Below, in pieces: positions 8,032-17,572 of a DNA stretch of 64,000 bases. A program made the translations under genes and the position numbers. The stretch spans positions 142,096 through 206,095 of the forward strand of contig NZ_NPFA01000005.1 in assembly GCF_002265875.1 (NCBI RefSeq), written 5' to 3'. Position 1 is the stretch's first letter. Every line of letters begins with the position of its first letter. This DNA is from Marinococcus halophilus. Lineage in GTDB: Bacteria > Bacillota > Bacilli > Bacillales > Marinococcaceae. The notes below the pieces were generated by a model. It ran no database searches and was not told the origin of the DNA. It worked only from the letters and a program-made list of their open reading frames with translations.

Positions 8032-8490
8032 ATGATTGTCCAGTTATCCAATCATAAATACGAAACCGCAAAAAGCATACTTGCTCTGCAGCAGCAATCC
8101 TACTATACAGAGGCTGTGCTTATAGATAATTTTGATATCCCTGCTTTAAACGAATCAGTAGAAGCCATCCGCTCTTCGAAGGAAACTTTTGTAGGTTATT
8201 TTGTAGAGGGTGAACTCCGTGCTTTAATTGCTTATGAACACCAGGAAAAAAAGCTGCAAATTACAAGGCTCGTCGTGCATCCGGATTTTTTCCGGCGGGG
8301 CTTTGCTTCCTACCTGATGAAATATCTATTAAACCACCATCTCGATACTTTAATTTACGCTCATACGAGCGAAAAGAATCAGCCGGCGATCGATCTTTAT
8401 TATTCTTTTGGATTTGTCATATCCCGTAAATTCAATCTCCCGGACGGGCATCCTATGGTAGTGCTAGAACGCTATTCTTCCTATGCCTGA
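8032..8490 (+). CDS. GNAT-family N-acetyltransferase
   Basis: 152 residues with the acetyl-CoA-binding motif A RLVVHPDFFRRGFASYLMKY (about 91-110; consensus Q/RxxGxG/A is seen as RRGFAS) and the motif B tail NQPAIDLYYSFGF. The substrate cannot be predicted. The site is AAGGAGAG, 8 nt before ATG. It is isolated, on the strand opposite to spo0J, with which it converges. Confidence 0.88.
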   Translation: MIVQLSNHKYETAKSILALQQQSYYTEAVLIDNFDIPALNESVEAIRSSKETFVGYFVEGELRALIAYEHQEKKLQITRLVVHPDFFRRGFASYLMKYLLNHHLDTLIYAHTSEKNQPAIDLYYSFGFVISRKFNLPDGHPMVVLERYSSYA

Positions 8491-8536
8491 AAAGGTCTTT
8501 TTCCCCGGGAGGCCTCTTTTGAACTATAAAAATTAG

Positions 8537-8570
8537 AAAAGGCTCCCGTTTTGATAACTGGAAGCCCTTT
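8537..8570. terminator. Terminator between GNAT gene and spo0J
   Basis: GGCTTCC/GGGAGCC stem (with G-U pairs) flanked by AAAG and TTTTC, readable in both directions between two convergent genes. It is the likely end of the noc/soj/spo0J direction of transcription. Confidence 0.6.
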
Positions 8571-8572
8571 CG

Positions 8573-9427
8573 TTATTCTTTCTCTTCGCTCAGAAGCTGG
8601 AGGATCCGATCGAGATCCTCATCCGAAAAGAATTCAATTTCAATTTTGCCTTTATTTTTCCCCTGTTGAATAGAAACAGAAGTTCCGAAATACGATTGAA
8701 GCTCTTCTGCTTTCTGCTCGAGAAAAGGAGAAGCAGGTTGCTTCTGCTTTGTTTCACGTGGAACACCTTCATTCATCTGCTGAACGAGCTTTTCCGTCTG
8801 CCTTACATTAAGAGACTGTTTAACAATCTGCTCGCTCACCTTAGCGGCCAGCTCTTTCTTTCTCAATCCAAGAAGCGTTCTGGCATGCCCCATAGAAATT
8901 CCCTTTGTTTCCACGAGCTTTTGTACTTCTGCTGGCAGCTGCAGAAGCCGGATATAGTTGGCAATGTGCGGTCTGCTCTTCCCGAGACGCTTAGACAGTT
9001 CATCCTGAGTAATATCGAGTGACTCCACCAGGCGCTGATACGCATGGGCTTCTTCCAAGGGATTCAAATCTTCCCGCTGCAAGTTTTCAATCAAAGCGAC
9101 TTCCATCATCCGTTCATCGCTTAAATCCTTTACGATTGCCGGAATTTCTTTTAATCCCGCTGCCGAAGCAGCCCGGAACCGCCGCTCTCCGGTGACAATA
9201 TCATATCCTTTAATACTTTTGCGGACAAGAATTGGCTGCAGAACGCCAAACTCTGCCACAGACTGCTTCAGCTCTTCAATGGCTTCTTCTTCAAACCGTT
9301 TTCTCGGCTGATAAGGGTTGGGCCGCAATTCCTGTACTGGTACCGCAGTGATTTGATCTTCGTTGCTGCCTGTTTCTTCCGGAAAAAAAGCGTTCAACCC
9401 TCTACCTAGACCTTTGGCCACCAGCAA
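8573..9427 (-). CDS. spo0J: Chromosome partitioning protein Spo0J (ParB CTPase)
   Basis: 284 residues. The N-terminal [11 protein letters not shown] (5-15) matches the Soj-activating peptide of ParB. The CTP-binding segment GERRFRA is at 80-86, with ENLQRE further on, followed by a helix-turn-helix (about 140-165, [20 protein letters not shown]) and a C-terminal dimerisation domain. It binds parS, slides as a CTP-dependent clamp and recruits SMC to the origin. It overlaps soj by 26 bp, so the two are translationally coupled. The gene itself contains a parS site at 8750-8765, as B. subtilis spo0J does. Confidence 0.97.
   Translation of the reverse strand: MLVAKGLGRGLNAFFPEETGSNEDQITAVPVQELRPNPYQPRKRFEEEAIEELKQSVAEFGVLQPILVRKSIKGYDIVTGERRFRAASAAGLKEIPAIVKDLSDERMMEVALIENLQREDLNPLEEAHAYQRLVESLDITQDELSKRLGKSRPHIANYIRLLQLPAEVQKLVETKGISMGHARTLLGLRKKELAAKVSEQIVKQSLNVRQTEKLVQQMNEGVPRETKQKQPASPFLEQKAEELQSYFGTSVSIQQGKNKGKIEIEFFSDEDLDRILQLLSEEKE
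8750..8765. promoter_or_regulatory. parS site (in spo0J)
   Basis: TGTTTCACGTGGAACA; its complement TGTTCCACGTGAAACA is one base from the perfect palindrome and is the same variant as the parS inside spo0J of B. subtilis. Confidence 0.93.
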
Positions 9428-10175
9428 CCACTTCCTTTGCTAATTCTAAATAGACCTCGGCACCCTTAGACTTCGCGTCATACATAATAATTGGAAGACC
9501 GTGGCTTGGAGCTTCCCCAAGTCGTATATTCCGGGGGATAATCGTTTCAAATACTTTTTCCTGAAAGTATTTTTTTACTTCTTCTATGACCTGGAAACCA
9601 AGATTGGTCCTTGCATCGAGCATCGTAAGAAGCACTCCTTCAATTTCCAAATCATGATTTAAGTGCTTCTGTACGAGACGGACCGTATTGAGCAGCTGAC
9701 TTAATCCTTCCAAAGCGTAGTATTCACACTGTACCGGAATTAAAATCGAATCCGAAGCAGAAAGCGCGTTAATCGTTAGAAGTCCCAGAGAGGGCGGGCA
9801 ATCGATTATTATGTAGTCGTACTGCTCAGCCACATCCTCCAGAGCATTTTTTAGTCTTATTTCCCGGGAAATAGTGGAAACCAGTTCAATTTCTGCTCCG
9901 GACAGCTGAATAGTGGCAGGTACTACGTCCAACTGTTCCAAAGCAGTCCCCCGCACAATATCACGAATGTCCGTGTCTTCGACGAGAACGTTATATATGC
10001 ACCGCTCCACGTCCCCTTTTTCAATACCGGCCCCACTGGTGGCGTTTCCCTGCGGGTCAATGTCTACGAGAAGCACCCGCTGGCCTACATGCGCCAGGCA
10101 GGCGCTTATGTTTACTGCTGTTGTTGTTTTCCCAACGCCGCCTTTCTGGTTGGCGATAGCAACAGTTTTTGCCAT
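9402..10175 (-). CDS. soj: Chromosome partitioning ATPase Soj (ParA)
   Basis: 257-residue ParA/MinD-type ATPase with the deviant Walker A KGGVGKTT (11-18), switch [12 protein letters not shown] and Walker [12 protein letters not shown]. It binds DNA as an ATP dimer, cooperates with Spo0J in origin segregation and modulates DnaA. It sits between noc and spo0J. A perfect Noc-binding palindrome (9859-9872) lies within the coding sequence. Confidence 0.97.
   Translation of the reverse strand: MAKTVAIANQKGGVGKTTTAVNISACLAHVGQRVLLVDIDPQGNATSGAGIEKGDVERCIYNVLVEDTDIRDIVRGTALEQLDVVPATIQLSGAEIELVSTISREIRLKNALEDVAEQYDYIIIDCPPSLGLLTINALSASDSILIPVQCEYYALEGLSQLLNTVRLVQKHLNHDLEIEGVLLTMLDARTNLGFQVIEEVKKYFQEKVFETIIPRNIRLGEAPSHGLPIIMYDAKSKGAEVYLELAKEVVAGGQRSR
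9859..9872. promoter_or_regulatory. Noc-binding site (NBS) in soj
   Basis: Perfect palindrome ATTTCCCGGGAAAT, identical to the NBS consensus known from B. subtilis. Noc bound here would help exclude division septa over the nucleoid. Confidence 0.85.
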
Positions 10176-10215
10176 CGATACACCTACTTTCCAAGTTCCA
10201 TGCTGTTCTTCTTGT

Positions 10216-11058
10216 TTACTGCTTTGATTTTGGTATTCGAATAGTCACCTGATAATAACCATCGTAGTCTTCCTCATTTGTATCAATCACCATACCGCTT
10301 TTTGTTACCATCTCTATTGACTCGCGGATCGTATTTAAGGCAATACGGGTATCCCTGGAGACATGCTTCTTCGGCTGCTTTGTTTTTTTCGGCTTAGGAT
10401 CGAGCAAAGCAGCAATCTTATCTTCCGTCTGTTTTACATTCCAGTCCTTTTCTATCGCTTCATCAACGATACGATCCTGGCGCTCTGCATCCGGAAGCTT
10501 TAGAAGTGCTCTGGCGTGTCGTTCAGTAATAGTTTTTTCTGACAGCTTATCCTGCACATACTCAGACAGGTGTAAAAGACGAAGCTTATTAGCGATCGTA
10601 GACTGGCTTTTCCCCAGCCGCTGCGCCAGACTTGCCTGCGTGAGCTGATTCATTTCGAGCAGCCTGGCATAAGCAGCTGCTTCTTCAAGCGCAGTTAACG
10701 CTTCCCTCTGCAAATTTTCAATAAGCGCAATCGAAGCCGTCTGTGTATCATTAAATTCTTTCACCAGCGCCGGTATCTCTTTCCAGTCAAGCTTTTGCGA
10801 AGCGCGCCAACGCCTTTCACCGGCAATTATTTCGTACCCCCCGGACTGCTTTCTGACCGTAATTGGCTGCAGGAGCCCGTGCGTCTGCAGCGACTGGGCT
10901 AACTCCGAAAGCTTTTCATCTGAAAAGATCGTCCGCGGTTGAAATGGGTTAGCCATGATTTGATGAATTGGAATCATTTTGACTTCGTGTTCATTAATGC
11001 CGCTTTTTTCAGCCTGATTATCGCCCAGGCCGAACCATTTTTGAATCGACTGTTTCAT
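10216..11058 (-). CDS. noc: Nucleoid occlusion protein Noc
   Basis: 280-residue ParB paralogue. The N-terminus [15 protein letters not shown] is the amphipathic membrane-targeting helix typical of Noc. It has a [11 protein letters not shown]-binding motif, ENLQREAL, and a helix-turn-helix around [19 protein letters not shown]. It binds NBS sites and tethers DNA to the membrane, blocking FtsZ assembly over chromosomes. It lies 40 bp upstream of soj. Noc rather than a second Spo0J is supported by the N-terminus and by two perfect NBS palindromes in this window. Confidence 0.95.
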   Translation of the reverse strand: MKQSIQKWFGLGDNQAEKSGINEHEVKMIPIHQIMANPFQPRTIFSDEKLSELAQSLQTHGLLQPITVRKQSGGYEIIAGERRWRASQKLDWKEIPALVKEFNDTQTASIALIENLQREALTALEEAAAYARLLEMNQLTQASLAQRLGKSQSTIANKLRLLHLSEYVQDKLSEKTITERHARALLKLPDAERQDRIVDEAIEKDWNVKQTEDKIAALLDPKPKKTKQPKKHVSRDTRIALNTIRESIEMVTKSGMVIDTNEEDYDGYYQVTIRIPKSKQ

Positions 11059-11132
11059 ACCCGTATATCACCTCACTTAAAAACTGCGACCCTTGATGCT
11101 TCACTAGTGGATTTCGTGCCTTTGCTATTTTC

Positions 11133-11160
11133 ATTCTATCACGTTTCTAAAGGTTGTCGA
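11133..11160 (-). promoter_or_regulatory. Probable SigA promoter of noc-soj-spo0J
   Basis: Minus-strand TCGACA, 16-bp spacer, TAGAAT, about 75 nt upstream of the noc start codon. Confidence 0.5.
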
Positions 11161-11175
11161 ATGAGCCGGTAGTGA

Positions 11176-11889
11176 TTATAAAGGATTTTTTGCCGGTGTT
11201 CCTGATTTTCTTGGATACGCCTTTGGGGTTTTTTTCTTTTTTGCGAATGTTAGAAGCACTCGTTCACTGTTTTCTTTCGGGAGTTTCATTTTCTCCGGGC
11301 TCCCAGCTTCTGCTTCTAATTTTGCCAGGGCGTTCTCCGCAGTGTGAAGTTCCTCTTCGCCACTTGCTCCCTTCCATGCAATAAATACGCCTCCCGGCTT
11401 TACAAAAGGCAGGCATAGCTCCAAAAGCACCGGAAGTCTGGCCACAGCACGGGCACTGGCCATATCGAACTGATCCCGATACGCTTTTTGCCGTGCAAGC
11501 TGTTCGGCCCGGTCATGGATTAGAGTCACTCCCTCAAGCCCAAGCTCACTTACGATTTCTTCCAGAAAACCAATACGTTTTTTTAAAGAATCAACAATCG
11601 TAACCTGGAGTTCCGGGAAGCATATTTTTAGCGGCAGGCTCGGAAATCCGGCCCCCGATCCTACATCGATAAAAGATCCTTCTGCCTTGAAAGCCGGGAG
11701 AGAAGCTCCGGTGAGAGAATCATAAAAATGCTTCTCATACACCTCCTGTTCTTCGGTAATCCCTGTCAGATTCATGCGTTCATTCCATTCAACAAGCAGT
11801 TGATAATACTGCTCAAACTGCTTTTTCTGTTTATCATCCAAAGTAATATGTATGGCTTGAAGCCATTCTGGAAACGCTTCTTTACTCAT
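11176..11889 (-). CDS. rsmG: 16S rRNA (guanine527-N7)-methyltransferase RsmG
   Basis: 237 residues from the ATG at 11889, chosen because GGAAAG stands 6 nt before it; an upstream frame to 11925 lacks a site. SAM-binding motif FIDVGSGAGFPSLPLKI is followed by the acidic strand TIVDSLKKRIGFLEEI, and ASARAVARLP is the characteristic RsmG segment. It methylates G527 of 16S rRNA. It lies downstream of mnmG, with a terminator between them, so at least partly separate transcription is likely. Confidence 0.96.
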   Translation of the reverse strand: MSKEAFPEWLQAIHITLDDKQKKQFEQYYQLLVEWNERMNLTGITEEQEVYEKHFYDSLTGASLPAFKAEGSFIDVGSGAGFPSLPLKICFPELQVTIVDSLKKRIGFLEEIVSELGLEGVTLIHDRAEQLARQKAYRDQFDMASARAVARLPVLLELCLPFVKPGGVFIAWKGASGEEELHTAENALAKLEAEAGSPEKMKLPKENSERVLLTFAKKKKTPKAYPRKSGTPAKNPL

Positions 11890-11957
11890 TTTATCTTTCC
11901 TGCCCTTCACTGGATAATACAACACTCCCGGACTTTCTTCCGGGAATAGAGATATCT

Positions 11958-11992
11958 TGAAAAAAGCCCCTGCTTACTGAAAGCAGGGGCTT
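11958..11992 (-). terminator. Terminator after mnmG
   Basis: Twelve-bp perfect stem AAGCCCCTGCTT/AAGCAGGGGCTT with a 5-nt loop and a T run on the minus strand, between mnmG and rsmG. Confidence 0.9.
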
Positions 11993-12007
11993 AGTCATGC
12001 GCTACTG

Positions 12008-13888
12008 TTACGTTGTTGCCATACGGCCCTGTTCGATATATACAAGCAGTATAGATATGTCGGACGGGTTCACCCCGGATACACGGGAAGCCTGGCCGAC
12101 AGACAGCGGACGTACTTCTGAAAGCTTTTGTCTTGCTTCGATTGCAATACCCGAAATGTCATGATAATCGATGCTCTCCGGAATCTTTTTCTCTTCCATT
12201 TTCTTCATACGCTCCACCTGTTCAAGCTGTTTCGAAATATATCCTTCGTATTTCACTTGAATTTCCACCTGCTCGGCTACATCCGGCGCAATTGACGAAG
12301 GCGCCTCAGCAAACGGAGCGATGTCAGCATAACCGATTTCCGGCCGCTTCATCAGGTGGGCTGCCGAAGCTGCTTCCTTCATCGCTGTAGATCCCTGGGA
12401 AATAAGCATTTCATTAATCGCTTCATGGGGCTTCAAGGTAAAGCTTTCCAGTCGTTTTTTCTCGGCTTCGATCGCTTCTTTTTTATGAATAAATCGCTCG
12501 TAGCGGGCCTCCGGGACTAATCCGATTTCGTGGCCGGTTTCGGTTAAACGCAGGTCAGCATTATCATGACGGAGAAGGAGGCGGTATTCCGCTCTCGACG
12601 TTAACAGGCGATACGGTTCGTTAGTGCCCTTAGTGACCAGGTCATCAATCAATACACCGATATAGGCATCCGAACGGTCGAGGATAACGCCTTCCCTGCC
12701 CTGAGCCTTGCGGGCTGCGTTAATACCGGCCATGATTCCCTGCCCGGCAGCCTCTTCGTACCCGGACGTACCGTTAATCTGACCTGCGGTAAATAGACCT
12801 TCCACCGTTTTGGTTTCAAGCGTCGGCCAAAGCTGCGTCGGTACAATGGCATCATATTCAATCGCATAGCCCGGACGCATCATTTTTACGTTTTCGAGCC
12901 CCGGGATCGTTTTAAGGATACCGAACTGAATGTCTTCCGGAAGACTGGTGGACAGCCCCTGTACGTATACTTCATCTGTGTTTCTGCCTTCAGGCTCAAG
13001 GAAAATCTGGTGCTTTGGTTTGTCATTAAAACGCACGATTTTATCCTCAATTGAAGGACAATACCTCGGTCCGGTTCCTTCGATCATACCCGAATACATC
13101 GGCGAACGCTGCAGGTTGTTTGTAATCAACTCATGTGTCTCCGAACCGGTATAGGTAAGCCAGCATGGCAGCTGATCAGTAATAAATTCCACCGTTTCGT
13201 AGGAAAAGGCTCTCGGCTGCTCATCGCCAGGCTGAATTTCTGTTTTGCTGTAATCAATAGAATTACTGTTTACCCGTGGCGGCGTGCCAGTTTTAAAACG
13301 GACCATGTCCAGGCCGAGTGCTTTAATGCTGTCCGATAAATTGATGGAAGGCTGCATATTATTCGGCCCGCTTTCATAAGCCAGTTCTCCGAGGATAATT
13401 TTACCGCGCAGGTAGGTGCCCGTAGTTACTACAACCGATGAAGCGTAGTAGCTGGCACCAGTATTAGTCACTACACCCTTACAAACGTTATCTTCAACGA
13501 TCAATTCCTCTACCAGCCCCTGGCGAATCGTTAAATTTTCTGTGTTCTCAAGAGTCCGCTTCATTTCCTGCTGGTAAAGAAACTTATCAGCCTGCGCACG
13601 AAGTGCCTGGACTGCCGGGCCCTTCCCCGTATTAAGCATTCGCATTTGAATATGCGTTTTATCGATGTTTTTAGCCATTTCTCCACCGAGTGCATCAATT
13701 TCACGGACGACGATCCCTTTTGCCGGTCCTCCTACGGACGGGTTACAGGGCATAAAAGCTACGGCGTCCAGGTTCAGCGTCAGCATCAATGTATTGGCCC
13801 CCATGCGTGCAGAAGCAAGCCCTGCTTCTACTCCCGCGTGTCCGGCGCCGATGACGATCGTGTCATAATTTCCTCCGTTGTAACTCAT
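12008..13888 (-). CDS. mnmG: tRNA uridine-5-carboxymethylaminomethyl modification enzyme MnmG (GidA)
   Basis: 626-residue FAD protein; start ATG at 13888 follows GAAGGAGG, and homology starts at [20 protein letters not shown]. Dinucleotide motif [10 protein letters not shown], active-site segment [13 protein letters not shown] and the helical C-terminal MnmE-binding domain are all present. With MnmE it forms the (carboxymethyl)aminomethyl group at U34 of certain tRNAs. It lies 46 bp downstream of mnmE, the usual pairing. Confidence 0.97.
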   Translation of the reverse strand: MSYNGGNYDTIVIGAGHAGVEAGLASARMGANTLMLTLNLDAVAFMPCNPSVGGPAKGIVVREIDALGGEMAKNIDKTHIQMRMLNTGKGPAVQALRAQADKFLYQQEMKRTLENTENLTIRQGLVEELIVEDNVCKGVVTNTGASYYASSVVVTTGTYLRGKIILGELAYESGPNNMQPSINLSDSIKALGLDMVRFKTGTPPRVNSNSIDYSKTEIQPGDEQPRAFSYETVEFITDQLPCWLTYTGSETHELITNNLQRSPMYSGMIEGTGPRYCPSIEDKIVRFNDKPKHQIFLEPEGRNTDEVYVQGLSTSLPEDIQFGILKTIPGLENVKMMRPGYAIEYDAIVPTQLWPTLETKTVEGLFTAGQINGTSGYEEAAGQGIMAGINAARKAQGREGVILDRSDAYIGVLIDDLVTKGTNEPYRLLTSRAEYRLLLRHDNADLRLTETGHEIGLVPEARYERFIHKKEAIEAEKKRLESFTLKPHEAINEMLISQGSTAMKEAASAAHLMKRPEIGYADIAPFAEAPSSIAPDVAEQVEIQVKYEGYISKQLEQVERMKKMEEKKIPESIDYHDISGIAIEARQKLSEVRPLSVGQASRVSGVNPSDISILLVYIEQGRMATT

Positions 13889-13934
13889 TACGGTTCCTCC
13901 TTCTAGTATTTTCCTCCGCCTACAGCGGATATAT

Positions 13935-15311
13935 CTATTTTCCGAGACAAAACTGGGCAAACAGCTGGTCAATTAATCCATCATGTACGTTTTCCCCGAC
14001 AATTTCGCCGAGCTGTTCCCAGGCCCGCGTAATATCAATCTGTACCATATCTACAGGCACTCCCATTTCCACAGCTTCCAAAGCATCATTCACCGAACGT
14101 TTGGCCTGATTCAATAACCCGATATGACGGGCATTGGACAAATAATTCATGTCTGCCGCTTCCACCCCTTCATCAAAAAAGAGATGGGCGATCGCTTCTT
14201 CAAGACTGTCGATGCCTTCATCATTCAGAAAAGAAGCAGCAATAATCGGCCGGCCAGATGTAAACTCCCGGAGTTCTTCCTCGTCTACTTGCTTGGGGAG
14301 ATCCGTTTTGTTCATTATAACAATAACATTCATGCCTTGAACTGCCTGAAATAATGCTCGGTCTTCATCAGACAGCGGCTCTGCGCTGTTAATGACAAGA
14401 AGGATCAGTTCCGCTTCCTGAAGTACTTGCCGGGAACGCTCTACGCCAATCTTTTCCACAATATCTTCGGTTTCGCGTATACCGGCAGTGTCAATTAAAC
14501 GAAGAGGCACTCCCCGGACATTCACATATTCTTCGAGCACGTCCCTGGTGGTGCCGGGGACTTCCGTTACAATCGCTTTATTCTCATGCACCAGGTTATT
14601 CATTAACGAGGATTTCCCTACGTTCGGGCGGCCGATAATCGCTGTACCAAGCCCTTCACGCATAATTTTTCCCTGTCTTGCCGTTACAAGCAGCTGATCA
14701 ATCTCTTCGCCGACAAACGCTACATTTTCCTTTAAAACGTTCGTGGTCACGACATCAGCATCAAATTCGGGGTAGTCAATATTCACTTCCACATTGGCTA
14801 CTGTTTCGAGAAGCTTTTGGCGGAGTTTACGGATGCGTTCGGAAAGCCTTCCCTCCACCTGTTTTAAAGCACTCTGCATGGCACGGTCGGTTTTAGCTCT
14901 GATCAGATCCATAACACCTTCTGCCTGGGTGAGATCAATGCGTCCGTTCAAAAACGCCCGTTTCGTAAACTCTCCCGGCTCCGCCAGCCGTGCTCCCTGA
15001 CTTAATACGTTATTAAGAACCCGGTTGACCGACACCAGCCCGCCGTGGCAATTAATTTCCACAATGTCTTCTCTTGTAAATGTTTTTGGGGCCCTCAGGA
15101 CAGAAATCATGGATTCTTCAATCACAGAGCCATCTGCCGGGTCAATAATATGTCCGTAATGGATTGTATGAGTTTCCACTTCATGAAGAGATTTTTTGCC
15201 TTTATACACATGGTCTGCAATATCAAGCGCTTCGTCTCCGCTCAGGCGGACAATTGCAATAGCCCCTTCCCCGCTCGGAGTGGAAATCGCAGCAATTGTG
15301 TCTGTTTCCAT
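13935..15311 (-). CDS. mnmE: tRNA modification GTPase MnmE (TrmE)
   Basis: 458 residues: N-terminal folate-binding domain ([20 protein letters not shown]), central helical domain, inserted G domain with [20 protein letters not shown] and NKTD, and the C-terminal FCLGK, where FCIGK is usual. K+-dependent GTPase partner of MnmG. The upstream gap to jag holds a palindromic pair of DnaA boxes. Confidence 0.97.
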   Translation of the reverse strand: METDTIAAISTPSGEGAIAIVRLSGDEALDIADHVYKGKKSLHEVETHTIHYGHIIDPADGSVIEESMISVLRAPKTFTREDIVEINCHGGLVSVNRVLNNVLSQGARLAEPGEFTKRAFLNGRIDLTQAEGVMDLIRAKTDRAMQSALKQVEGRLSERIRKLRQKLLETVANVEVNIDYPEFDADVVTTNVLKENVAFVGEEIDQLLVTARQGKIMREGLGTAIIGRPNVGKSSLMNNLVHENKAIVTEVPGTTRDVLEEYVNVRGVPLRLIDTAGIRETEDIVEKIGVERSRQVLQEAELILLVINSAEPLSDEDRALFQAVQGMNVIVIMNKTDLPKQVDEEELREFTSGRPIIAASFLNDEGIDSLEEAIAHLFFDEGVEAADMNYLSNARHIGLLNQAKRSVNDALEAVEMGVPVDMVQIDITRAWEQLGEIVGENVHDGLIDQLFAQFCLGK

Positions 15312-15450
15312 TCATCAACCCTCCCTGGGTTTTTCTTCGTCTATTAGACACACGAAAAGGACGACACCTTTTTCGGCATCGCTCGCGTCGTTTTCCTTCT
15401 ATGCTTCTAACTAAATAGAATATCATATGAAAGCATTTCGCAAAAGACTT

Positions 15451-15468
15451 TTATCCACATGTGGATAA
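15451..15468. other. Head-to-head pair of consensus DnaA boxes
   Basis: TTATCCACA directly abutting TGTGGATAA gives an 18-bp perfect palindrome of two consensus DnaA boxes in the jag-mnmE gap, about 1.6 kb from the main origin cluster. A further TGTGTATAA follows. It is close to the likely mnmE promoter region, so it could regulate mnmE or titrate DnaA. Confidence 0.8.
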
Positions 15469-15492
15469 CCTGTGTATAAACGGCTTGCGAAC

Positions 15493-15519
15493 AAAAAACC
15501 GCCTGGCAGCCCAGGCGGT
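15493..15519 (-). terminator. Terminator after jag
   Basis: Stem ACCGCCTGG/CCAGGCGGT with a 4-nt loop and six T on the minus strand, 9 bp past the jag stop. Confidence 0.9.
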
Positions 15520-15527
15520 GGTTAAAT

Positions 15528-16163
15528 TTATTTTGGATTTTCTTTTGCGGCAGGTGTAATTACCACATGGCGTCTCGGTTCTTTGCCTGTAGAGGTCGTT
15601 TCGATATCCGGGTGCCGGTGCAGCGTTTGATGAACAATTTTTCGTTCTGCTGCATCCATGGGCTCGAGCTTAATCGTAATGGCTTCCCGACGAGCTTTCC
15701 CGGCCATACGCTCCGCAAACCGCTGCAACGATTCTTTTCGATTTTGACGATAATTTTCAGCATCAAGCACAATATGCTGTTTAGCATTGGCATGCTTGTT
15801 GGCGACCGTGTTCGTAAGGTGCTGAAGCGCATCAAGAGTTTTCCCCCGTTTTCCAATTAAAAGACCCAGAGAATTACCTTCGAGCTCCATCGAAATAAGT
15901 TTTCTTGAGATTTTTACTTCCACTTCTGCTTCTACGTTCATAGCCTGAACCACATCTTTTAAGTATGCCGCCGCCTCTTCTACAGGATCAACCCGCACGG
16001 ATACTTCCACGTAAGCCTGCCTCGCTCCAATGCCTAAAAACCCTTTTCGTGGTTCTTCAAGCACCTGGTATTCGATACGGTCTATTGTTGTTCCCCATTC
16101 CTGCACAGCTTTATCTAAAGCTTCTTCTATTGTTTTACCGGAAATTTTCATCGATTGATTCAC
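15528..16163 (-). CDS. jag: RNA-binding protein Jag (KhpB/EloR)
   Basis: 211 residues with GTG start at 16163 behind CAGGAGGGCGGG; the frame is open further upstream. Domains in order: Jag_N (MKISGKTIEEALDKAVQEWG), a linker, a KH domain with GKRGKTLDALQHL (the GxxG is present), and R3H with RRxH-like residues near the C-terminus (KIVHQTLHRHPDIET). It binds small and messenger RNAs and influences cell elongation in relatives. The usual upstream partner spoIIIJ/yidC is missing: only about 190 bp separate it from rnpA. Confidence 0.94.
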   Translation of the reverse strand: MNQSMKISGKTIEEALDKAVQEWGTTIDRIEYQVLEEPRKGFLGIGARQAYVEVSVRVDPVEEAAAYLKDVVQAMNVEAEVEVKISRKLISMELEGNSLGLLIGKRGKTLDALQHLTNTVANKHANAKQHIVLDAENYRQNRKESLQRFAERMAGKARREAITIKLEPMDAAERKIVHQTLHRHPDIETTSTGKEPRRHVVITPAAKENPK

Positions 16164-16349
16164 TGTCAGCCCGCCCTCCTGAAGCCTTACGTTTCTTTGT
16201 GGCAAAGATTTCATGTACAATCATGTGCAAAAATAATTCAGGTGAGTCAGCCCCTCTAGCACTTTAAATACATTCTCCATCAGCCCGGGAAATTCCTGCT
16301 CTTTGTCAGCATTTTACCATGCTGAACAGAACCGGGAGCAGAGGAGTGC
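16164..16349 (-). other. rnpA-jag gap lacking spoIIIJ (yidC1)
   Basis: In nearly all Bacillaceae a ~780-bp spoIIIJ gene lies here. Only 186 bp are present. A short frame just before jag encodes a basic run FATKKRKASGG that could be the remnant of a SpoIIIJ C-terminal tail, but it is too short to prove this. No complete gene is visible. Confidence 0.6.
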
Positions 16350-16712
16350 CTATTTTTGTGGCTTTGCCTTGCTGGGGGTTAATAGACCAGCCTTTTTAAA
16401 CACGTGAGTGAGGCTCTTTTTCGTTTCATGGTAATCCATCTCTGCTACTGGTTTTCTGGCTATAACCACTAGGTCATAGCCTCCAGGGATGCGGGGCTCA
16501 AGTTCCGATACAGCTTCCCGAAGATAGCGCTTAATCCGGTTGCGCATGACGGCATTTCCCATGCGTTTACTTACTGTCAGCCCTGCACGGTAATGAACCT
16601 GATCCTCCTTCTTTAAGGTGTAAAGCACAAACTGCCGGTTGGCAAAGGAAGTCCCGTGCGCAAAAATATAGCTGAATTCGTGATTCTTTTTTAAACGATT
16701 ATACTTTTTCAT
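16350..16712 (-). CDS. rnpA: Ribonuclease P protein component
   Basis: 120-residue basic protein that assists the RNase P RNA in 5' tRNA maturation. It opens with the typical KKYNRLKKNHEFSYIF and carries the RNR helix RNRIKRYLREA (about 58-68) plus the GYDLVVIARKPVA strand. It is downstream of rpmH, with a hairpin terminator between them, as in the conserved rpmH-rnpA operon. Confidence 0.97.
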   Translation of the reverse strand: MKKYNRLKKNHEFSYIFAHGTSFANRQFVLYTLKKEDQVHYRAGLTVSKRMGNAVMRNRIKRYLREAVSELEPRIPGGYDLVVIARKPVAEMDYHETKKSLTHVFKKAGLLTPSKAKPQK

Positions 16713-16775
16713 TACCCGGTTTTCCCCCTTTTTCCTTTAACAACCGCCGGTATTTTTCTTTCCAGCTGAAGACAG

Positions 16776-16808
16776 AAAAAAAGACCACTGGATAGAATCC
16801 GTGGTCTC
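16776..16808 (-). terminator. Hairpin terminator between rpmH and rnpA
   Basis: Stem GACCAC/GTGGTC with flanking A/T pairs and seven T on the minus strand. Because rnpA follows with no clear promoter of its own, it probably works as a partial terminator giving more rpmH than rnpA mRNA. Confidence 0.8.
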
Positions 16809-16811
16809 TTT

Positions 16812-16949
16812 TTATGCAGATAATACTTTTCTACCTTTACGACGACGATTTTTCAAAACCTGACGGCCGTTTTTTGTTCCCATTCTCGCACGGAAACCGT
16901 GTACCTTTTTACGCTTCCGGTTGTTCGGGGTAAATGTTGGTTTTCCCAT
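16812..16949 (-). CDS. rpmH: 50S ribosomal protein L34 (bL34)
   Basis: 45-residue, highly basic L34: [20 protein letters not shown] at the start, [15 protein letters not shown] at the end. The start at 16949 follows a TTGAGGAGGTG site; the frame is open upstream to 17210 but homology begins at MGKPTF. A perfect SigA promoter lies about 55 bp upstream. It is the first gene left of oriC. Confidence 0.97.
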   Translation of the reverse strand: MGKPTFTPNNRKRKKVHGFRARMGTKNGRQVLKNRRRKGRKVLSA

Positions 16950-17001
16950 AGTGTATCGCACCTCCTCAAGGAGTAATAAACGTTCGAAAACATTCCCGTA
17001 A

Positions 17002-17030
17002 ATTATATAGAGAATAAGAAAAACTGTCAA
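17002..17030 (-). promoter_or_regulatory. Consensus SigA promoter of rpmH-rnpA
   Basis: Minus-strand TTGACA, exact 17-bp spacer, TATAAT. Both hexamers are fully consensus, fitting a highly expressed ribosomal protein gene. Confidence 0.93.
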
Positions 17031-17093
17031 CCATCCCCTTGTGAAAACAGGCAGCTGGTTCCTTTGTTTGTACACATCTGATTTAACCGATTG

Positions 17094-17354
17094 TGTGGAT
17101 AAACAAAAGCGAACATAAAAAGCACCCACAGCATTATAAACAACTTGTACACATAATCTAGTGTTGTGGATAGTTTCTATACACAAGTTCTTGAGTTTGT
17201 GGATAAGCAAATATGTTCCCGTTGTTATTCATCTTTTTATTTGCTATCATTGATTAAGTTTCTGTTAATAACATTTCATACAACAACGTCTTATCCACAC
17301 GTGTTGATAACTTTGTGGATAATTTTCCACAGCCTCCGGATAATATTATTCACA
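17094..17354. other. oriC: oriC part 1: DnaA-box cluster upstream of dnaA
   Basis: Boxes identical to TTATCCACA or its complement at 17094-17102, 17198-17206, 17291-17299 and 17314-17322. One-mismatch boxes are at 17165-17173, 17302-17310, 17323-17331 and 17346-17354. The remainder of the 16950-17572 gap is AT-rich (especially 17370-17450) and carries the promoters of rpmH and dnaA. This corresponds to the upstream subregion of the bipartite Bacillus origin. Confidence 0.92.
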
Positions 17355-17455
17355 GCCTTGTGTATTATGTGTATTTCTTTTTTTACATAATTTTATTATT
17401 ATTGCACAATAATTTTATAACGCATGCAATATGCATTTTCCGCATATTTTACTTA

Positions 17456-17485
17456 TTGGGTTTCTTTCTTTCACCATGATAAGAT
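17456..17485 (+). promoter_or_regulatory. Probable SigA promoter of dnaA
   Basis: TTGGGT, 18-bp spacer, TAAGAT, about 85 nt upstream of the dnaA start and downstream of the DnaA boxes, which would allow DnaA autorepression. Confidence 0.5.
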
Positions 17486-17572
17486 AGAAGCCTTTTCCGT
17501 CTTTCTAAGGATTTAAGTTCCCAGCCAAGCCACTGTATACTGCTAAGCCTGTACGAGAGGAGTGCATCCTTA

